This document shows positions 18,729-28,172 of a DNA stretch of 64,000 nt, piece after piece (position 1 is the stretch's first letter; each line of letters starts with the position of its first letter). This DNA comes from Caryophanales bacterium. Lineage in GTDB: Bacteria > Bacillota > Bacilli > Bacillales > Amphibacillaceae. A model generated the notes under the pieces. That model had not been told where the DNA came from, did no database searches, and was given only the letters and a program-made list of their open reading frames with translations. A program made the translations under genes and the position numbers. Where the stretch lies: contig JARIBO010000029.1 of NCBI GenBank assembly GCA_029257405.1, positions 16,764 through 80,763 on the forward strand, read 5' to 3'.

Positions 18729-20455
18729 TTTGTCACTCCTACCATTTCATTAATTCCTTTACCAGGTGCAATCATCGGATATACTTTTTCAGAGCGAACG
18801 ATTCTAAAGTCTACTAAGACTGGCCCATCATATGCAAATACTTCTTTAAGCGCGTCTTCAACTTGATCTTCTTTTCTGATTTTCATACCCTTAATACCAT
18901 AGCTTTCAGCAATTTTTACAAAGTCAGGGTTCATATCTAATAATGACTCTGAATAACGTTCCTCATAAAAGCTTTCTTGCCACTGCCTAACCATACCTAA
19001 AGCTGCGTTATTTAAGATAAATACTTTAATTGGTAAGTTCCATTGTTTTAACAAAATTAACTCTTGAAGATTCATTTGGAAACCACCGTCTCCTGAGATT
19101 GAAATAACCAGGTCATCAGGTTTACCAAATTGAGCTCCAATTGCTGATGGTAATCCGAATCCCATTGAACCAAGTCCACCTGACGTTACCCAACGATTTG
19201 GCTTATCTAATGTATAAAACTGTGCTGTCCACATTTGATGTTGGCCTACATCTGTTGTTACAATTGCTTCTCCATCACTAAGTTCATGAATTTTCTTCAT
19301 TAACCATTGTGGCGAAATAAAGTCTTCTGATTCGTTATACCATAATGGAAATTCTTCTTTGTTTTTATTGATTGTCTCTTTCCATACGCCATGATCTGGC
19401 ATATCAACTTCAGTTTTAAGTAATGCCTTTAATGCTCTTTTAGCATCTGCAACAATAGGAAGTTCAGTTGGGACATTTTTGCCAATTTCTGCTGGATCAA
19501 TATCAATATGCGCAACTTTTGCTTTTTGTGCAAATCTTTCTAGATTACCTGTTAAACGATCATCAAATCTTGCTCCAATATTGATGAGTAAATCACAATC
19601 ATAAAGAGCATTATTTGCTGTATACGTTCCATGCATACCACCCATACCTAACGAAAGTGGATGTGATCCTGGGAAATTACCTAGACCGTGTAATGTATTT
19701 ACGACAGGTAATTCATACTTCTCTGCAAATTCCAGTAACTCTTTTGAAGCTTGTGCAAATTGTACACCTGCACCAGCTAAAATAACTGGTTTTTCAGACT
19801 TACTTAAAGCTTCTAATAACTTAACAATTTGTAATGGATTTGGCGTTAGTGTTGGTTGATAACCCGGTAAATCAATTGTCGTATCATAATTTACATTGGA
19901 AATACCTTCTGCTATATTTTTAGGAAAATCAATGACAACTGGACCAGGTCTACCTGTTGTTGCAATATGAAATGCTTCTCTTATAACTCTTGGTAATTCT
20001 CTAACATCATCGACTTGATAATTGTATTTTGTAATTGGCGTTGTAATTCCTAGTAAGTCAGCTTCTTGGAAGGCATCTGTTCCAATAACACTTTTAGATA
20101 CTTGTCCTGTAAAGATAACAAGCGGAAGTGAATCCATCATTGCGTCTGTTATACCTGTGATTAGATTGGTAGCTCCTGGACCTGATGTTGCTAAAACAAC
20201 ACCTGGTTTACCTGTTACGCGAGCGTAGCCTTCTGCTGCAAATATAGAACCTTGTTCATGCCTTGACAAAACATGTTTAAAATCTTGATCACTTCTATAT
20301 AATGCATCATAAATCGGTAGAACTGCACCACCTGGATAACCAAAAATTGTTTTTACATCTTCTTTTATTAGAAGTTCTACTAAAAGGTCTGCACCACTTA
20401 TTAGTTCGTCTTCTTTTTTCTTTACTGATGGTTTGTTCTTTATTTCAGTTTTCAT
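18713..20455 (-). CDS. ilvB: acetolactate synthase large subunit
   Basis: Thiamine diphosphate enzyme making acetolactate or acetohydroxybutyrate. The catalytic glutamate is in [16 protein letters not shown] (about residue 66), and the ThDP/Mg motif [12 protein letters not shown] runs to NN near residue 483. 580 residues. First gene of the operon, with AAGGAGGA before ATG and a T-box leader upstream. No ilvD is present in the operon, so dihydroxyacid dehydratase must be encoded elsewhere. Confidence 0.96.
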   Translation of the reverse strand: MKTEIKNKPSVKKKEDELISGADLLVELLIKEDVKTIFGYPGGAVLPIYDALYRSDQDFKHVLSRHEQGSIFAAEGYARVTGKPGVVLATSGPGATNLITGITDAMMDSLPLVIFTGQVSKSVIGTDAFQEADLLGITTPITKYNYQVDDVRELPRVIREAFHIATTGRPGPVVIDFPKNIAEGISNVNYDTTIDLPGYQPTLTPNPLQIVKLLEALSKSEKPVILAGAGVQFAQASKELLEFAEKYELPVVNTLHGLGNFPGSHPLSLGMGGMHGTYTANNALYDCDLLINIGARFDDRLTGNLERFAQKAKVAHIDIDPAEIGKNVPTELPIVADAKRALKALLKTEVDMPDHGVWKETINKNKEEFPLWYNESEDFISPQWLMKKIHELSDGEAIVTTDVGQHQMWTAQFYTLDKPNRWVTSGGLGSMGFGLPSAIGAQFGKPDDLVISISGDGGFQMNLQELILLKQWNLPIKVFILNNAALGMVRQWQESFYEERYSESLLDMNPDFVKIAESYGIKGMKIRKEDQVEDALKEVFAYDGPVLVDFRIVRSEKVYPMIAPGKGINEMVGVTKCSES

Positions 20456-20474
20456 TTATTTTCCTCCTTAATGT

Positions 20475-20489
20475 AATTTTCAAAAAACT
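20475..20489. promoter_or_regulatory. candidate CodY box between T-box terminator and ilvB
   Basis: AATTTTCAAAAAACT matches the CodY consensus AATTTTCWGAAAATT at 13 of 15 positions. CodY is the known repressor of ilv-leu operons in Bacillales; binding here would act as a roadblock. The site is AT-rich, so a chance match is possible. Confidence 0.35.
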
Positions 20490-20497
20490 TCATATAC

Positions 20498-20815
20498 AAA
20501 AAACTCTTTTCTCCCAAATATGCCATAATGACAGTATTTACGGGGAGAAAAGAGTTACTTTTCACGGTACCACCCAAGTATAGTTTATAATCTTTTTACA
20601 AAGATTATCTCACTAGGCTTATTTAGCCTATTTTGATAACAGGTGTCTATGTGTTCACCTGGTCACATCTAATTAGATTAAAATTAATCTGTTCAAAGCG
20701 ACACTCAAGGATGATGTCAGAATAAATTGTAATTCTAGGCTTCCAGCAACCCTAGATCTCTGAAATTACGTTTATTTATTCCTTTTTTCCTATCAACGAG
20801 TTAATTTCTATTGGT
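20498..20815 (-). promoter_or_regulatory. T-box leader of the ilv-leu operon
   Basis: A tRNA-sensing leader. On the minus strand the T-box sequence TGGGTGGTACCGTG lies at 20576-20563. It is followed by a terminator whose arms ACTCTTTTCTCCC and GGGAGAAAAGAGT (20554-20503) end in a T-run. Stem I is visible upstream: GAATAAAT pairs with ATTTATTC, GTAATT with AATTAC and CTAGG with CCTAG, capped by GTTGCTGGAAG with the AGAGA bulge. On the 3' side of stem I the text TGAC-ATC-A (codon at 20715-20713) suggests an isoleucine AUC specifier. A CUU four bases later would mean leucine, so the specifier needs confirming. Uncharged tRNA should favour read-through into ilvB. Confidence 0.9.
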
Positions 20816-20884
20816 TTCTAACTTTATATATATTATACAGTTTAAAAATTATATAGTACAGTAAAATGACTAAACTTTCACAAA

Positions 20885-20920
20885 ACGTTAATATATTCAG
20901 ATAATTATGATTATTAACGT
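20885..20920. promoter_or_regulatory. inverted repeat enclosing a candidate CodY box upstream of the ilv leader
   Basis: ACGTTAATA (20885-20893) and TATTAACGT (20912-20920) form an inverted repeat with an 18-base centre. Inside is TATATTCAGATAATT (20892-20906), which matches the CodY consensus at 12 of 15 positions. The site lies upstream of the presumed ilvB promoter region, as CodY sites do in B. subtilis. The rest of 20816-20989 is AT-rich and non-coding. Confidence 0.4.
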
Positions 20921-20989
20921 AAAACTTATTATAACATCTTATTTTAAAATTAAAAGTCTTTTGTTGAATTATTTTATTTTTTAAAATAA

Positions 20990-22153
20990 TCACTTGATTG
21001 CTTTGATTAATTCGCTATAAAAATTGCACGCTTCTATTATATTACTTACTTTACAATTCTCATTTACCATATGAGCAAGTTTAATTTCACCAGGACCAAA
21101 TCCGATAGTAGGTATTCCTAGTCCAATTGGAGTTACAGCATTTGTACTAAAATCCCAATAAACATAATCATTCGGTTTTTCTCCAAAAGTTTCTTTATAC
21201 GCTTGATTACAAGCTTGGGTTAACTCGTGATCTTTTTTAATTTCCCATGCTAAATGATAAGGAACATAATTGATATCCAAACCTTTCCAACTTTTCCTGT
21301 GTATCGTATCTATTTCCCACTCTGCATTTTTACCTTTTATAATTTCATCCATTTCTTTATTTACAACTGATTCATCTTCTCCAAGAATTAAACGTCTATC
21401 CAAATACACTTCGCATTCAGAAGGTACTGCATTCAAAGATACACTTTTACTCGATATATCTGACATCACAAGCGTTCCATATCGCTTTTTATTTTTACGA
21501 AGTTCTTTATTTTTTTGTTCGACTCTTTGAATAATCTCAGCCATTTCATAAATAGCATTAACGCCCTCTTCTGGTGAAGCCCCGTGTGATGAAATTCCTT
21601 TTGTTCTAATTTTAATTTGCGCTTTACCATTATGACCTAGCGCTATTTGATTACCAGTTGGTTCACAAATAATAACATAATCAGGCCTTAATTTTAATTC
21701 TTTTAATAAGTGTTTTAAACTTTCTCCGTCGCAGTATTCTTCATTAACTGTACAAGTTACATAGATTGTTTTATCAGCATGATAATTTAACTCACGAGCA
21801 ATCACTCCTGCATATATTGACGCGGCAATAGAAGACTTCATGTCGACAGATCCTCTTCCATACAAGTTATTATCAATTATTTCGCCGCTAAAAGGCGGAA
21901 CGTCCCAAGCTTCTTCTTCAACTTCTACAGTATCCATATGAGAGTCTAGCATGATGATTTTTTCACCCGTCCCAATCCTACCTATAACATTCCCCATCGA
22001 ATCGATAATTACCTCATCATATCCTATACTAATCAACTTTGATTTTATAAACAGAGCAATCTCTTTTTCTTCATCTGAATAACTTTGGATTTTTATTAAG
22101 TCTTGTGCAAATGAAATAATTTCTTGTTCATATTGTGTCACTGTTTCTTTCAT
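20990..22153 (-). CDS. ygeY: M20-family metallohydrolase, YgeY-like
   Basis: Zinc-dependent amidohydrolase of the ArgE/DapE/CPG2 superfamily, 387 residues. Zinc ligands are seen in LDSHMDTV (about residue 71), GRGSVDMKSS (about 104) and the acid pair NEEYCDG (about 137); the dimerisation lid domain lies between. Overall pattern matches YgeY-type hydrolases that often sit beside ygeX. Here it follows ygeX by 42 bases in the same direction, so joint use in 2,3-diaminopropionate or peptide-derivative breakdown is inferred. The exact substrate is unknown. Confidence 0.75.
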   Translation of the reverse strand: MKETVTQYEQEIISFAQDLIKIQSYSDEEKEIALFIKSKLISIGYDEVIIDSMGNVIGRIGTGEKIIMLDSHMDTVEVEEEAWDVPPFSGEIIDNNLYGRGSVDMKSSIAASIYAGVIARELNYHADKTIYVTCTVNEEYCDGESLKHLLKELKLRPDYVIICEPTGNQIALGHNGKAQIKIRTKGISSHGASPEEGVNAIYEMAEIIQRVEQKNKELRKNKKRYGTLVMSDISSKSVSLNAVPSECEVYLDRRLILGEDESVVNKEMDEIIKGKNAEWEIDTIHRKSWKGLDINYVPYHLAWEIKKDHELTQACNQAYKETFGEKPNDYVYWDFSTNAVTPIGLGIPTIGFGPGEIKLAHMVNENCKVSNIIEACNFYSELIKAIK

Positions 22154-22195
22154 AACATCACCTATTCTTTTATTTGGATTTGGATTTACTTTAAT

Positions 22196-23383
22196 CTAAC
22201 CCCAAACAACTTTTTGATAATTAGTAGGATCTGTCTTACCTTCAGTATTAATCATAAGTATTTTTGAATGACTGTGTAAATCTAATTCTTCTTTGATATA
22301 ATTTAATTTTTCGTTTGTTAATAATTCATAGACAGCTCCAAGAGGAAGTGATCCTGAAGCACCCCCAATTATTCTTGGGTCATCATTTAATGGATTACCT
22401 AGAATACGCATTCCTTTTGCACTAATTGAATCCGGGCAAGACAAGAAGTGACTACTAAGCTGTTTTAGAATGTTCCAAGCAATGGGACTCGGTTCCCCGC
22501 AAGATAAACCTGCCATCATTGTATCTAAATCACCATAGATTCTTATTGGTGCACCTGATTTACTTTCAGCTGATTTATAAAAACAATCAGCTTCTGACGG
22601 CTCAACTATAATTATTTTAGGGGATGTTCCAGCTGTAAAATTATTTATAACAGCCGCAATTGAAGCTGCAAATGACCCTACACCTGCTTGTAAAAAAACA
22701 TGCGTCATTTCATTTAATGATATATTTTCTAATTGATTCATTACCTCTACAATAATCGATGAGTAGCCCTGCATGATAGATAGTGGTAGCTTTTCGTATC
22801 CTTCCCAAGCTGTATCTTGTAGAAGCACCCAACCGTTTTCTTCTGATAATTCAGCAACCTTTAAAACAGTATCATCATAATTTAATTCTGTAACAAAACT
22901 TTCAGCACCTAAATTTTGAATAGATTTCAGTCTTGAATCTGCGGCACCTTTTGGCATAAAGACTTTTGCATCTTGTCCTAACAATTTGGCAGCCCAAGCG
23001 ACTCCTTTTCCATGATTTCCCTCGGTAGCTGTAGCAAATGTTAACTTAGGAACTGTTTTAATGAATTTTTTTATTTTTTTAAAATCCATTGTTTTTAAGT
23101 CAAGCGCATATCGATCTGCAAAGTAAGCAATCATAGCATAAGACGCGCCAAGTCCCTTAAACGCGTCTAAACCAAACCTTGTTGCTTCATCTTTAACAAA
23201 AATACTTTCTACTCCTAAATATTTTGATAGCGCTCTCAATTCATGCAAAGGGCTTGCTTGATAATGTGGCATACTCATATGAAGCTTCATAACTTGGTCT
23301 AGTTTATTTTTAGTAAAATTCTTTAATTCGTCAACCTCGTTTTGACCCTTGTACTGATTTGTAATTGCTTTTATAGTTTCCAT
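22196..23383 (-). CDS. ygeX: diaminopropionate ammonia-lyase
   Basis: PLP fold-type II enzyme that splits 2,3-diaminopropionate into pyruvate and two ammonia. The PLP lysine is in RFGLDAFKGLGASYA (about residue 75). The motif ATEGNHGKGVAWAA and the glycine-rich GGASGSLPLGAV match the YgeX/DpaL family, and 395 residues is the normal length. AAGGAGGA precedes the ATG. A hairpin separates it from upp upstream, so it probably has its own promoter in the short gap or uses read-through. Confidence 0.88.
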   Translation of the reverse strand: METIKAITNQYKGQNEVDELKNFTKNKLDQVMKLHMSMPHYQASPLHELRALSKYLGVESIFVKDEATRFGLDAFKGLGASYAMIAYFADRYALDLKTMDFKKIKKFIKTVPKLTFATATEGNHGKGVAWAAKLLGQDAKVFMPKGAADSRLKSIQNLGAESFVTELNYDDTVLKVAELSEENGWVLLQDTAWEGYEKLPLSIMQGYSSIIVEVMNQLENISLNEMTHVFLQAGVGSFAASIAAVINNFTAGTSPKIIIVEPSEADCFYKSAESKSGAPIRIYGDLDTMMAGLSCGEPSPIAWNILKQLSSHFLSCPDSISAKGMRILGNPLNDDPRIIGGASGSLPLGAVYELLTNEKLNYIKEELDLHSHSKILMINTEGKTDPTNYQKVVWG

Positions 23384-23406
23384 TATAATTCCTCCTTAGT
23401 TCATTT

Positions 23407-23452
23407 AAAAATAATACCGGCTCCAATTATCAAAGCGATAATTAAAGCCGGT
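23407..23452 (-). terminator. terminator after upp
   Basis: Hairpin ACCGGCT-cc-AATTATC...GATAATT-aa-AGCCGGT (23416-23452), followed on the minus strand by a T-rich stretch. It lies 13 bases past the upp stop and marks the end of the housekeeping block. Confidence 0.7.
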
Positions 23453-23464
23453 AGCATGTTTAAT

Positions 23465-24094
23465 TTATTTCGTTCCAAATAATCGGTCACCTGCGTCACC
23501 TAAGCCAGGAATAATATAACCTTTTTCATCTAATCTTTCGTCTAAATCACCTAAGTATATATCAACATCTGGATGATTATCTTGAATCACTTTGACGCCT
23601 TCAGGTGCAGCAATTAAACACATTAATTTAATTGATTTTGCTCCTCGTTTTTTTAGTGACTCAATTGCATCATTTGCAGAACCACCTGTTGCAAGCATTG
23701 GATCTAAGACAATTAAATCTCTTTCTTCAATATCCGGTGGTAATTTAACATAATACTCTACTGGTAAAAATGTCTTCGGATCTCGGTAAAGTCCAATATG
23801 ACCCACTTTTGCCGCAGGTAATAATTCTAACATACCGTCAACCATACCTAATCCCGCTCGCAAGATTGGAATAAGTCCGATTTTCTTTCCTGCAATAACA
23901 TTTGATTCTGTTTCAGTAACTGGTGTTTTAATTGTTACTTTTTCTAATGGCAAGTCTCGCGTGATTTCAAATGCCATCAACATCGAAACCTCATCTACTA
24001 ATTCTCTAAACTTTTTTGTCCCTGTTTCAACATCACGTATATGCGTGATTTTATGTTGAATAAGTGGATGATCTAATATAAATAAATTACTCAT
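23465..24094 (-). CDS. upp: uracil phosphoribosyltransferase
   Basis: Salvages uracil to UMP with PRPP. The PRPP-binding loop [12 protein letters not shown] (about residues 131-142) and the uracil-binding C-terminal [12 protein letters not shown] are clear; 209 residues is exactly typical. It follows glyA by 27 bases. In B. subtilis the atp operon comes next; here it is replaced by ygeX-ygeY. Confidence 0.97.
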   Translation of the reverse strand: MSNLFILDHPLIQHKITHIRDVETGTKKFRELVDEVSMLMAFEITRDLPLEKVTIKTPVTETESNVIAGKKIGLIPILRAGLGMVDGMLELLPAAKVGHIGLYRDPKTFLPVEYYVKLPPDIEERDLIVLDPMLATGGSANDAIESLKKRGAKSIKLMCLIAAPEGVKVIQDNHPDVDIYLGDLDERLDEKGYIIPGLGDAGDRLFGTK

Positions 24095-24121
24095 TTATAG
24101 TTCATCCTTTCTATTAATTTA

Positions 24122-25366
24122 TTATGCGTATAAAGGGTGTTCACTTGTTAACTTTGTAACACGCTCTGCCGCTTCTTTTTGTTTTTCTGGATTATCTAAA
24201 TTCTTTAATGTAAGTGCAATAATTTCTGCTGTTTCTACCATATCGGCTTCTTTAAATCCACGTGTCGTTACTGCAGCAGTTCCTACGCGAACACCACTTG
24301 TAATAAATGGACCTTCTGCATCATAAGGTATCGTATTTTTATTTGTTGTTACGCCTATTTTATCAAGTGCTTCTTCTGCAACTTTTCCAGTCAAACCTAA
24401 TTTAGATACATCTAATAAAACAAGATGATTATCAGTTCCGCCTGAAACGATACGAATACCTTCTTTTGAAAGTGCCTCGCTTAATGCTTGAGCGTTTTTA
24501 ATAATTTGTGTTGTATATGACTTAAACTCAGGGGATAACACTTCTTTAAACGACACAGCCTTTGCAGCTATAACATGCATTAAAGGTCCACCTTGAACGC
24601 CAGGGAAGACAGTTTTATCAATCGCCTTACCGTATTTTTCTTTACATAAAATCATTCCACCACGTGGTCCACGTAATGTTTTATGCGTTGTTGTAGTAAC
24701 AAAGTCAGAATAAGGTACTGGATTTGGATGATCTCCTGTAGCAACAAGACCTGCAATGTGAGCCATATCAACAAATAAATATGCGTCTACAGCATCTGCA
24801 ATCTCACGAAACTTAGCAAAATCGAGCGTGCGTGAATAAGCACTTGCGCCAGCTACAATCATTTTAGGTTTTTCTTTTTTAGCAAGTTCCATTATTACAT
24901 CATAATCAACTTTTTCTGTTTCTTTATCAACACCATATTCAATAAAGTTATATAGTTTACCACTAAAGTTAACTGGACTACCATGCGTCAAATGTCCACC
25001 ATGGCTTAAATTCATACCTAAAATTGTATCACCTGGCTCAAGAACTGAAAAATATACTGCCATATTTGCTTGTGCACCAGAATGAGGCTGAACATTAACA
25101 TATTCTGCTTCAAATATTTCTTTTGCACGATCACGCGCTAAATCTTCAACAACATCGACATGCTCACAACCACCATAATAGCGTTTGCCTGGATAACCTT
25201 CAGCATATTTATTTGTAAGTACTGAACCAGCTGCTTCCATTACCGCTTCTGATACAAAGTTCTCAGATGCTATAAGCTCAATATTATCTTGCTGTCTTTT
25301 TGTTTCAGCTTCAATCGCATTGTACAATTCGTTGTCTGATTGCTTTAAGCTTTCTAAGTGTGCCAT
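24122..25366 (-). CDS. glyA: serine hydroxymethyltransferase
   Basis: Interconverts serine and glycine with tetrahydrofolate, supplying one-carbon units. The PLP lysine lies in [15 protein letters not shown] (about residue 226), with the N-terminal [17 protein letters not shown]. 414 residues is normal. Position between ywlG and upp is conserved in Bacillales. Confidence 0.97.
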   Translation of the reverse strand: MAHLESLKQSDNELYNAIEAETKRQQDNIELIASENFVSEAVMEAAGSVLTNKYAEGYPGKRYYGGCEHVDVVEDLARDRAKEIFEAEYVNVQPHSGAQANMAVYFSVLEPGDTILGMNLSHGGHLTHGSPVNFSGKLYNFIEYGVDKETEKVDYDVIMELAKKEKPKMIVAGASAYSRTLDFAKFREIADAVDAYLFVDMAHIAGLVATGDHPNPVPYSDFVTTTTHKTLRGPRGGMILCKEKYGKAIDKTVFPGVQGGPLMHVIAAKAVSFKEVLSPEFKSYTTQIIKNAQALSEALSKEGIRIVSGGTDNHLVLLDVSKLGLTGKVAEEALDKIGVTTNKNTIPYDAEGPFITSGVRVGTAAVTTRGFKEADMVETAEIIALTLKNLDNPEKQKEAAERVTKLTSEHPLYA

Positions 25367-25462
25367 TTAATTTCATATCCCCCTATTTTATATATCATTA
25401 TTACATTACTTCTATCATAACAAAAACTATAATAATTGCCATAAATAACTTGTTATTAACAG

Positions 25463-26017
25463 CTATTTAATTGAATAGCTTGCTCTTTCGCCACCAATTC
25501 GTTTCAATCTTGTTCGAGCGACTGTTACATTTGCGTAACCGACGCTTTTTTGATTAAATCTGAGTGGGACAGCTACATGCTTTAAATGCATACCAATTAA
25601 AGTTGTTCCAATATCGATTCCAGCAGAAGCTTTAATATGTTCGACCATTACCGGATCGGTCATTTTTTTATATGCATACGCAGGCATAGCGCCACCAGCT
25701 TCTCTTGTTGGCACAACTAAAACTTCGTTCAAATTTTCTTGCTCGAGTGTAGTTCTTTCAATTAAGAGGGCTCTGTTAATATGTTCACAACATTGGAATG
25801 CGAGTTGGACACCTGTCTCAGCTTTTAACCGACTTAGTTCACTATAGATATCAGAAGCTATTTGTTCATTTCCTGAAGTTCCAATATGCTCGCCTGCTAC
25901 TTCACTTGTTGAACACCCAATTACAAATATATCACCTGACTTTAAATGGTTTGAATCAATCCACTCATCAACAAGTAATTTCATATCGCGTTGCACTAAC
26001 GGCTTTTCTTTAGACAT
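25463..26017 (-). CDS. ywlG: YwlG family protein (TIGR01440), function unknown
   Basis: A conserved Firmicutes protein (184 residues) without an assigned reaction, always near rpiB and glyA. Recognisable stretches include FVIGCSTSEVAGEHIGTSG (residues about 30-48) and QCCEHINRALL. The ATG at 26017 is chosen because GAGGTGAG lies directly upstream; a GTG three codons earlier is inside that ribosome binding site. Confidence 0.88.
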   Translation of the reverse strand: MSKEKPLVQRDMKLLVDEWIDSNHLKSGDIFVIGCSTSEVAGEHIGTSGNEQIASDIYSELSRLKAETGVQLAFQCCEHINRALLIERTTLEQENLNEVLVVPTREAGGAMPAYAYKKMTDPVMVEHIKASAGIDIGTTLIGMHLKHVAVPLRFNQKSVGYANVTVARTRLKRIGGERASYSIK

Positions 26018-26040
26018 ATTTCTCACCTCTTACTTTCGTT

Positions 26041-26481
26041 TTACTTTTTTTCAGCTTGCATCATTTTTTCAACGCGGCGCTCATGACGACCACCTTCATA
26101 TTCTGTTGTTAACCAAGTTTTTACAATTTCATGTGCTAAACCTGGACCTATGACACGCTCTCCCATTGCTAATATGTTTGAATTGTTATGTTGTCTTGTT
26201 GCTTTAGCTGTATAAACATCATGTGTTAATGCACATCTAATTCCGTCTACTTTATTTGCTGAAATCGACATACCAATTCCAGTTCCACAAATAAATATGC
26301 CTCGGTCAAACTCACCACTTGCTACTCTTTTAGCAGCAGGTAGTGCATAATCTGGATAATCAACTGACGATTTACAATCGGCCCCTGTATCCTCATATTC
26401 AAATCCAAGTTCTTCTAGAACATTTTTAACTTCATTTCTTAATGTCATACCGGCATGGTCTCCTGTAATAATTACTTTCAT
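26041..26481 (-). CDS. rpiB: ribose-5-phosphate isomerase B
   Basis: RpiB/LacAB family sugar-phosphate isomerase, 146 residues. The phosphate-site GDHAG, the catalytic cysteine in IFICGTGIGMSISANK (about residue 66) and HDVYTAKATRQHNNSNI are present. It begins two bases after ywlE ends and sits in the conserved ywlE-rpiB-ywlG-glyA order. LacA/LacB-type activity is unlikely given the context. Confidence 0.93.
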   Translation of the reverse strand: MKVIITGDHAGMTLRNEVKNVLEELGFEYEDTGADCKSSVDYPDYALPAAKRVASGEFDRGIFICGTGIGMSISANKVDGIRCALTHDVYTAKATRQHNNSNILAMGERVIGPGLAHEIVKTWLTTEYEGGRHERRVEKMMQAEKK

Positions 26482-26483
26482 TA

Positions 26484-27086
26484 TTATCCACCTCTACTTA
26501 TTAGTTTGTTTAATTCGAGCTTTAACTCTTGGTAGGTTTTTTCGTATACTTGTTTACTTTGACCAAAAGGGTCTTGAACATTTTCTTTACTCAACTCTTG
26601 TTCTATTTCTCGCACTTTTGTTAATTCTTCTTTGACGAACTCAGTGATTGCAACTTCTCTTGCAAGTTCTGTTTTGAAATTCTCACTAGGTTCTTTAAAT
26701 AATGCTTGTTTTTCTTTTAAGTTTTTAAGCGCCAGAAAATAATGATTTAAAGCACGTTCTTCATCTGCTTTATTATATTCTTTTAAAGTATAATATTTAC
26801 TTTGATTACTTGGAAATTCTTTTCTTAATAATTGTTTATGTTCATGGGTCATCGTTAAGACAACATCTGCCCAATCAATTAATTTTTGCGTTACTTGTTT
26901 AGACGCATGGTCTAATTTAATGTTAGCGTCACTAAGCACTTCTTTTGTCCCATTACTTACAGGCGATCCTGGTGAAGCGTATATACCCGCTGACTTAGTT
27001 TTGAATTTATTTGTTTTTGATTCTAGCATAGCTTCAGCCATAGGACTTCTACATGTATTGCCTGTACATACAAATAATATATTCAT
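26484..27086 (-). CDS. ywlE: protein arginine phosphatase YwlE-like, with an internal insertion
   Basis: Low-molecular-weight phosphatase fold. The P-loop is CTGNTCR at residues 7-13; Thr11 is the residue linked in B. subtilis YwlE to phosphoarginine specificity. The general acid is Asp172 in QDPFG. YwlE is normally about 150 residues, this one is 200. The excess is a charged, helix-prone insertion (roughly residues 106-168) between the LKEY and DPFG motifs. Start is the ATG after GGAGG; an earlier ATG four codons upstream is part of the ribosome binding site. It would counteract the McsB arginine kinase. Confidence 0.87.
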   Translation of the reverse strand: MNILFVCTGNTCRSPMAEAMLESKTNKFKTKSAGIYASPGSPVSNGTKEVLSDANIKLDHASKQVTQKLIDWADVVLTMTHEHKQLLRKEFPSNQSKYYTLKEYNKADEERALNHYFLALKNLKEKQALFKEPSENFKTELAREVAITEFVKEELTKVREIEQELSKENVQDPFGQSKQVYEKTYQELKLELNKLISRGG

Positions 27087-27152
27087 ATTATCCTCCATCT
27101 ATTTACATCTTAAATATACCATATATATTAAATTTATGTATTAGATTCTGCT

Positions 27153-28172
27153 TTAGATTATTTTAGTTGCTGCACGTGTCAATCTGTCCATTACCGCAAT
27201 TCCTAATTCTTTTTTTTCAAAACTTTCAGCTATAATTACATCGTAATCCATGTTCTCAAATGAACGTAAACCGTCATAAAGATTGCTAGCAATTTCTTCG
27301 ATGGTCTGACCTAATCTAAAATTTGATTTTAGGTCTAATTTCATTGCAGTTTGATCACTTAATAATATGCCGACTTTTTTTCCTAACGCTTGATAGGCTA
27401 AGATTTCTGTTCTTATTTTTTCTTTATTTCCTTGTATTAATATAAGTGGAATAGCTGGAGCATAGTGCTTATATTTTAAACCTGGAGATTTAGGTGTTTT
27501 TATTGTGAGTTGTTCACTTTGTTTCAATGTCACATTTAGTACTTTTTCAATCATTTCTCTTGTGATACTTCCGTCACGTAAAATAACAGGCAAATCTCCT
27601 GTACAATCTAAAACAGTTGATTCTAAACCTACACCTGTATTCCCAGCATCGATGATTAATGGTATTTTACCTGCGAGATCTTTTAAAACGTGCTTTGCTG
27701 AAGTTGGACTTGGTTTTCCTGAAAGATTTGCACTTGGTGCTGCTACTGGGAATTCACATGCTTTTAACAATTGAAGAGCAACTGGATGACTAGGAATTCT
27801 TACAGCTATTGTGTCTAAACCTGCCGTTACTTTATTTGAACATACGTGATTATGTTTTAAAATATATGTAATGGGTCCTGGTGAAAAATGATGAATTAAC
27901 TCTTCAACATAAGTAGGCACATATTTAACAAGTCTTTTAAGTTGATTAAAGCTACCTACATGAGCAATAAGCGGGTTATCACTTGGTCGCCCTTTAGCTT
28001 GGTATATTTTTAGAATAGCAAGTGAGTTCGTTGCATCTGCTCCAAGACCGTAAACAGTTTCTGTTGGAAAAGCGACAAGTTCACCTGCACTTAAGGTCTC
28101 AACCGCATGATTCAATTCTTTTTTTGTTAAAAGGCCATCTGTTTTTACTTTTAGCTGTTTTGTTTTCATCAT
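27153..28172 (-). CDS. ywlC: L-threonylcarbamoyladenylate synthase (Sua5 family)
   Basis: Makes threonylcarbamoyl-AMP for the t6A37 modification of ANN-decoding tRNAs. The N-terminal YrdC/TsaC domain has FPTETVYGLGADA (about 36-48), KGRPSDNPLIAHV and a C-terminal Sua5 extension, giving 339 residues, the long Sua5 form. It overlaps the prmC stop by four bases. In B. subtilis spoIIR and ywlAB lie between prmC and ywlC; here they are directly fused in sequence order. Confidence 0.93.
   Translation of the reverse strand: MMKTKQLKVKTDGLLTKKELNHAVETLSAGELVAFPTETVYGLGADATNSLAILKIYQAKGRPSDNPLIAHVGSFNQLKRLVKYVPTYVEELIHHFSPGPITYILKHNHVCSNKVTAGLDTIAVRIPSHPVALQLLKACEFPVAAPSANLSGKPSPTSAKHVLKDLAGKIPLIIDAGNTGVGLESTVLDCTGDLPVILRDGSITREMIEKVLNVTLKQSEQLTIKTPKSPGLKYKHYAPAIPLILIQGNKEKIRTEILAYQALGKKVGILLSDQTAMKLDLKSNFRLGQTIEEIASNLYDGLRSFENMDYDVIIAESFEKKELGIAVMDRLTRAATKII

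Noticed and set aside
20808..20989. A 61-codon minus-strand frame upstream of the ilv T-box
   Set aside because: Low-complexity Ile/Asn/Tyr/Lys translation of AT-rich promoter DNA, no ribosome binding site, and it overlaps the T-box transcript start and candidate CodY site.
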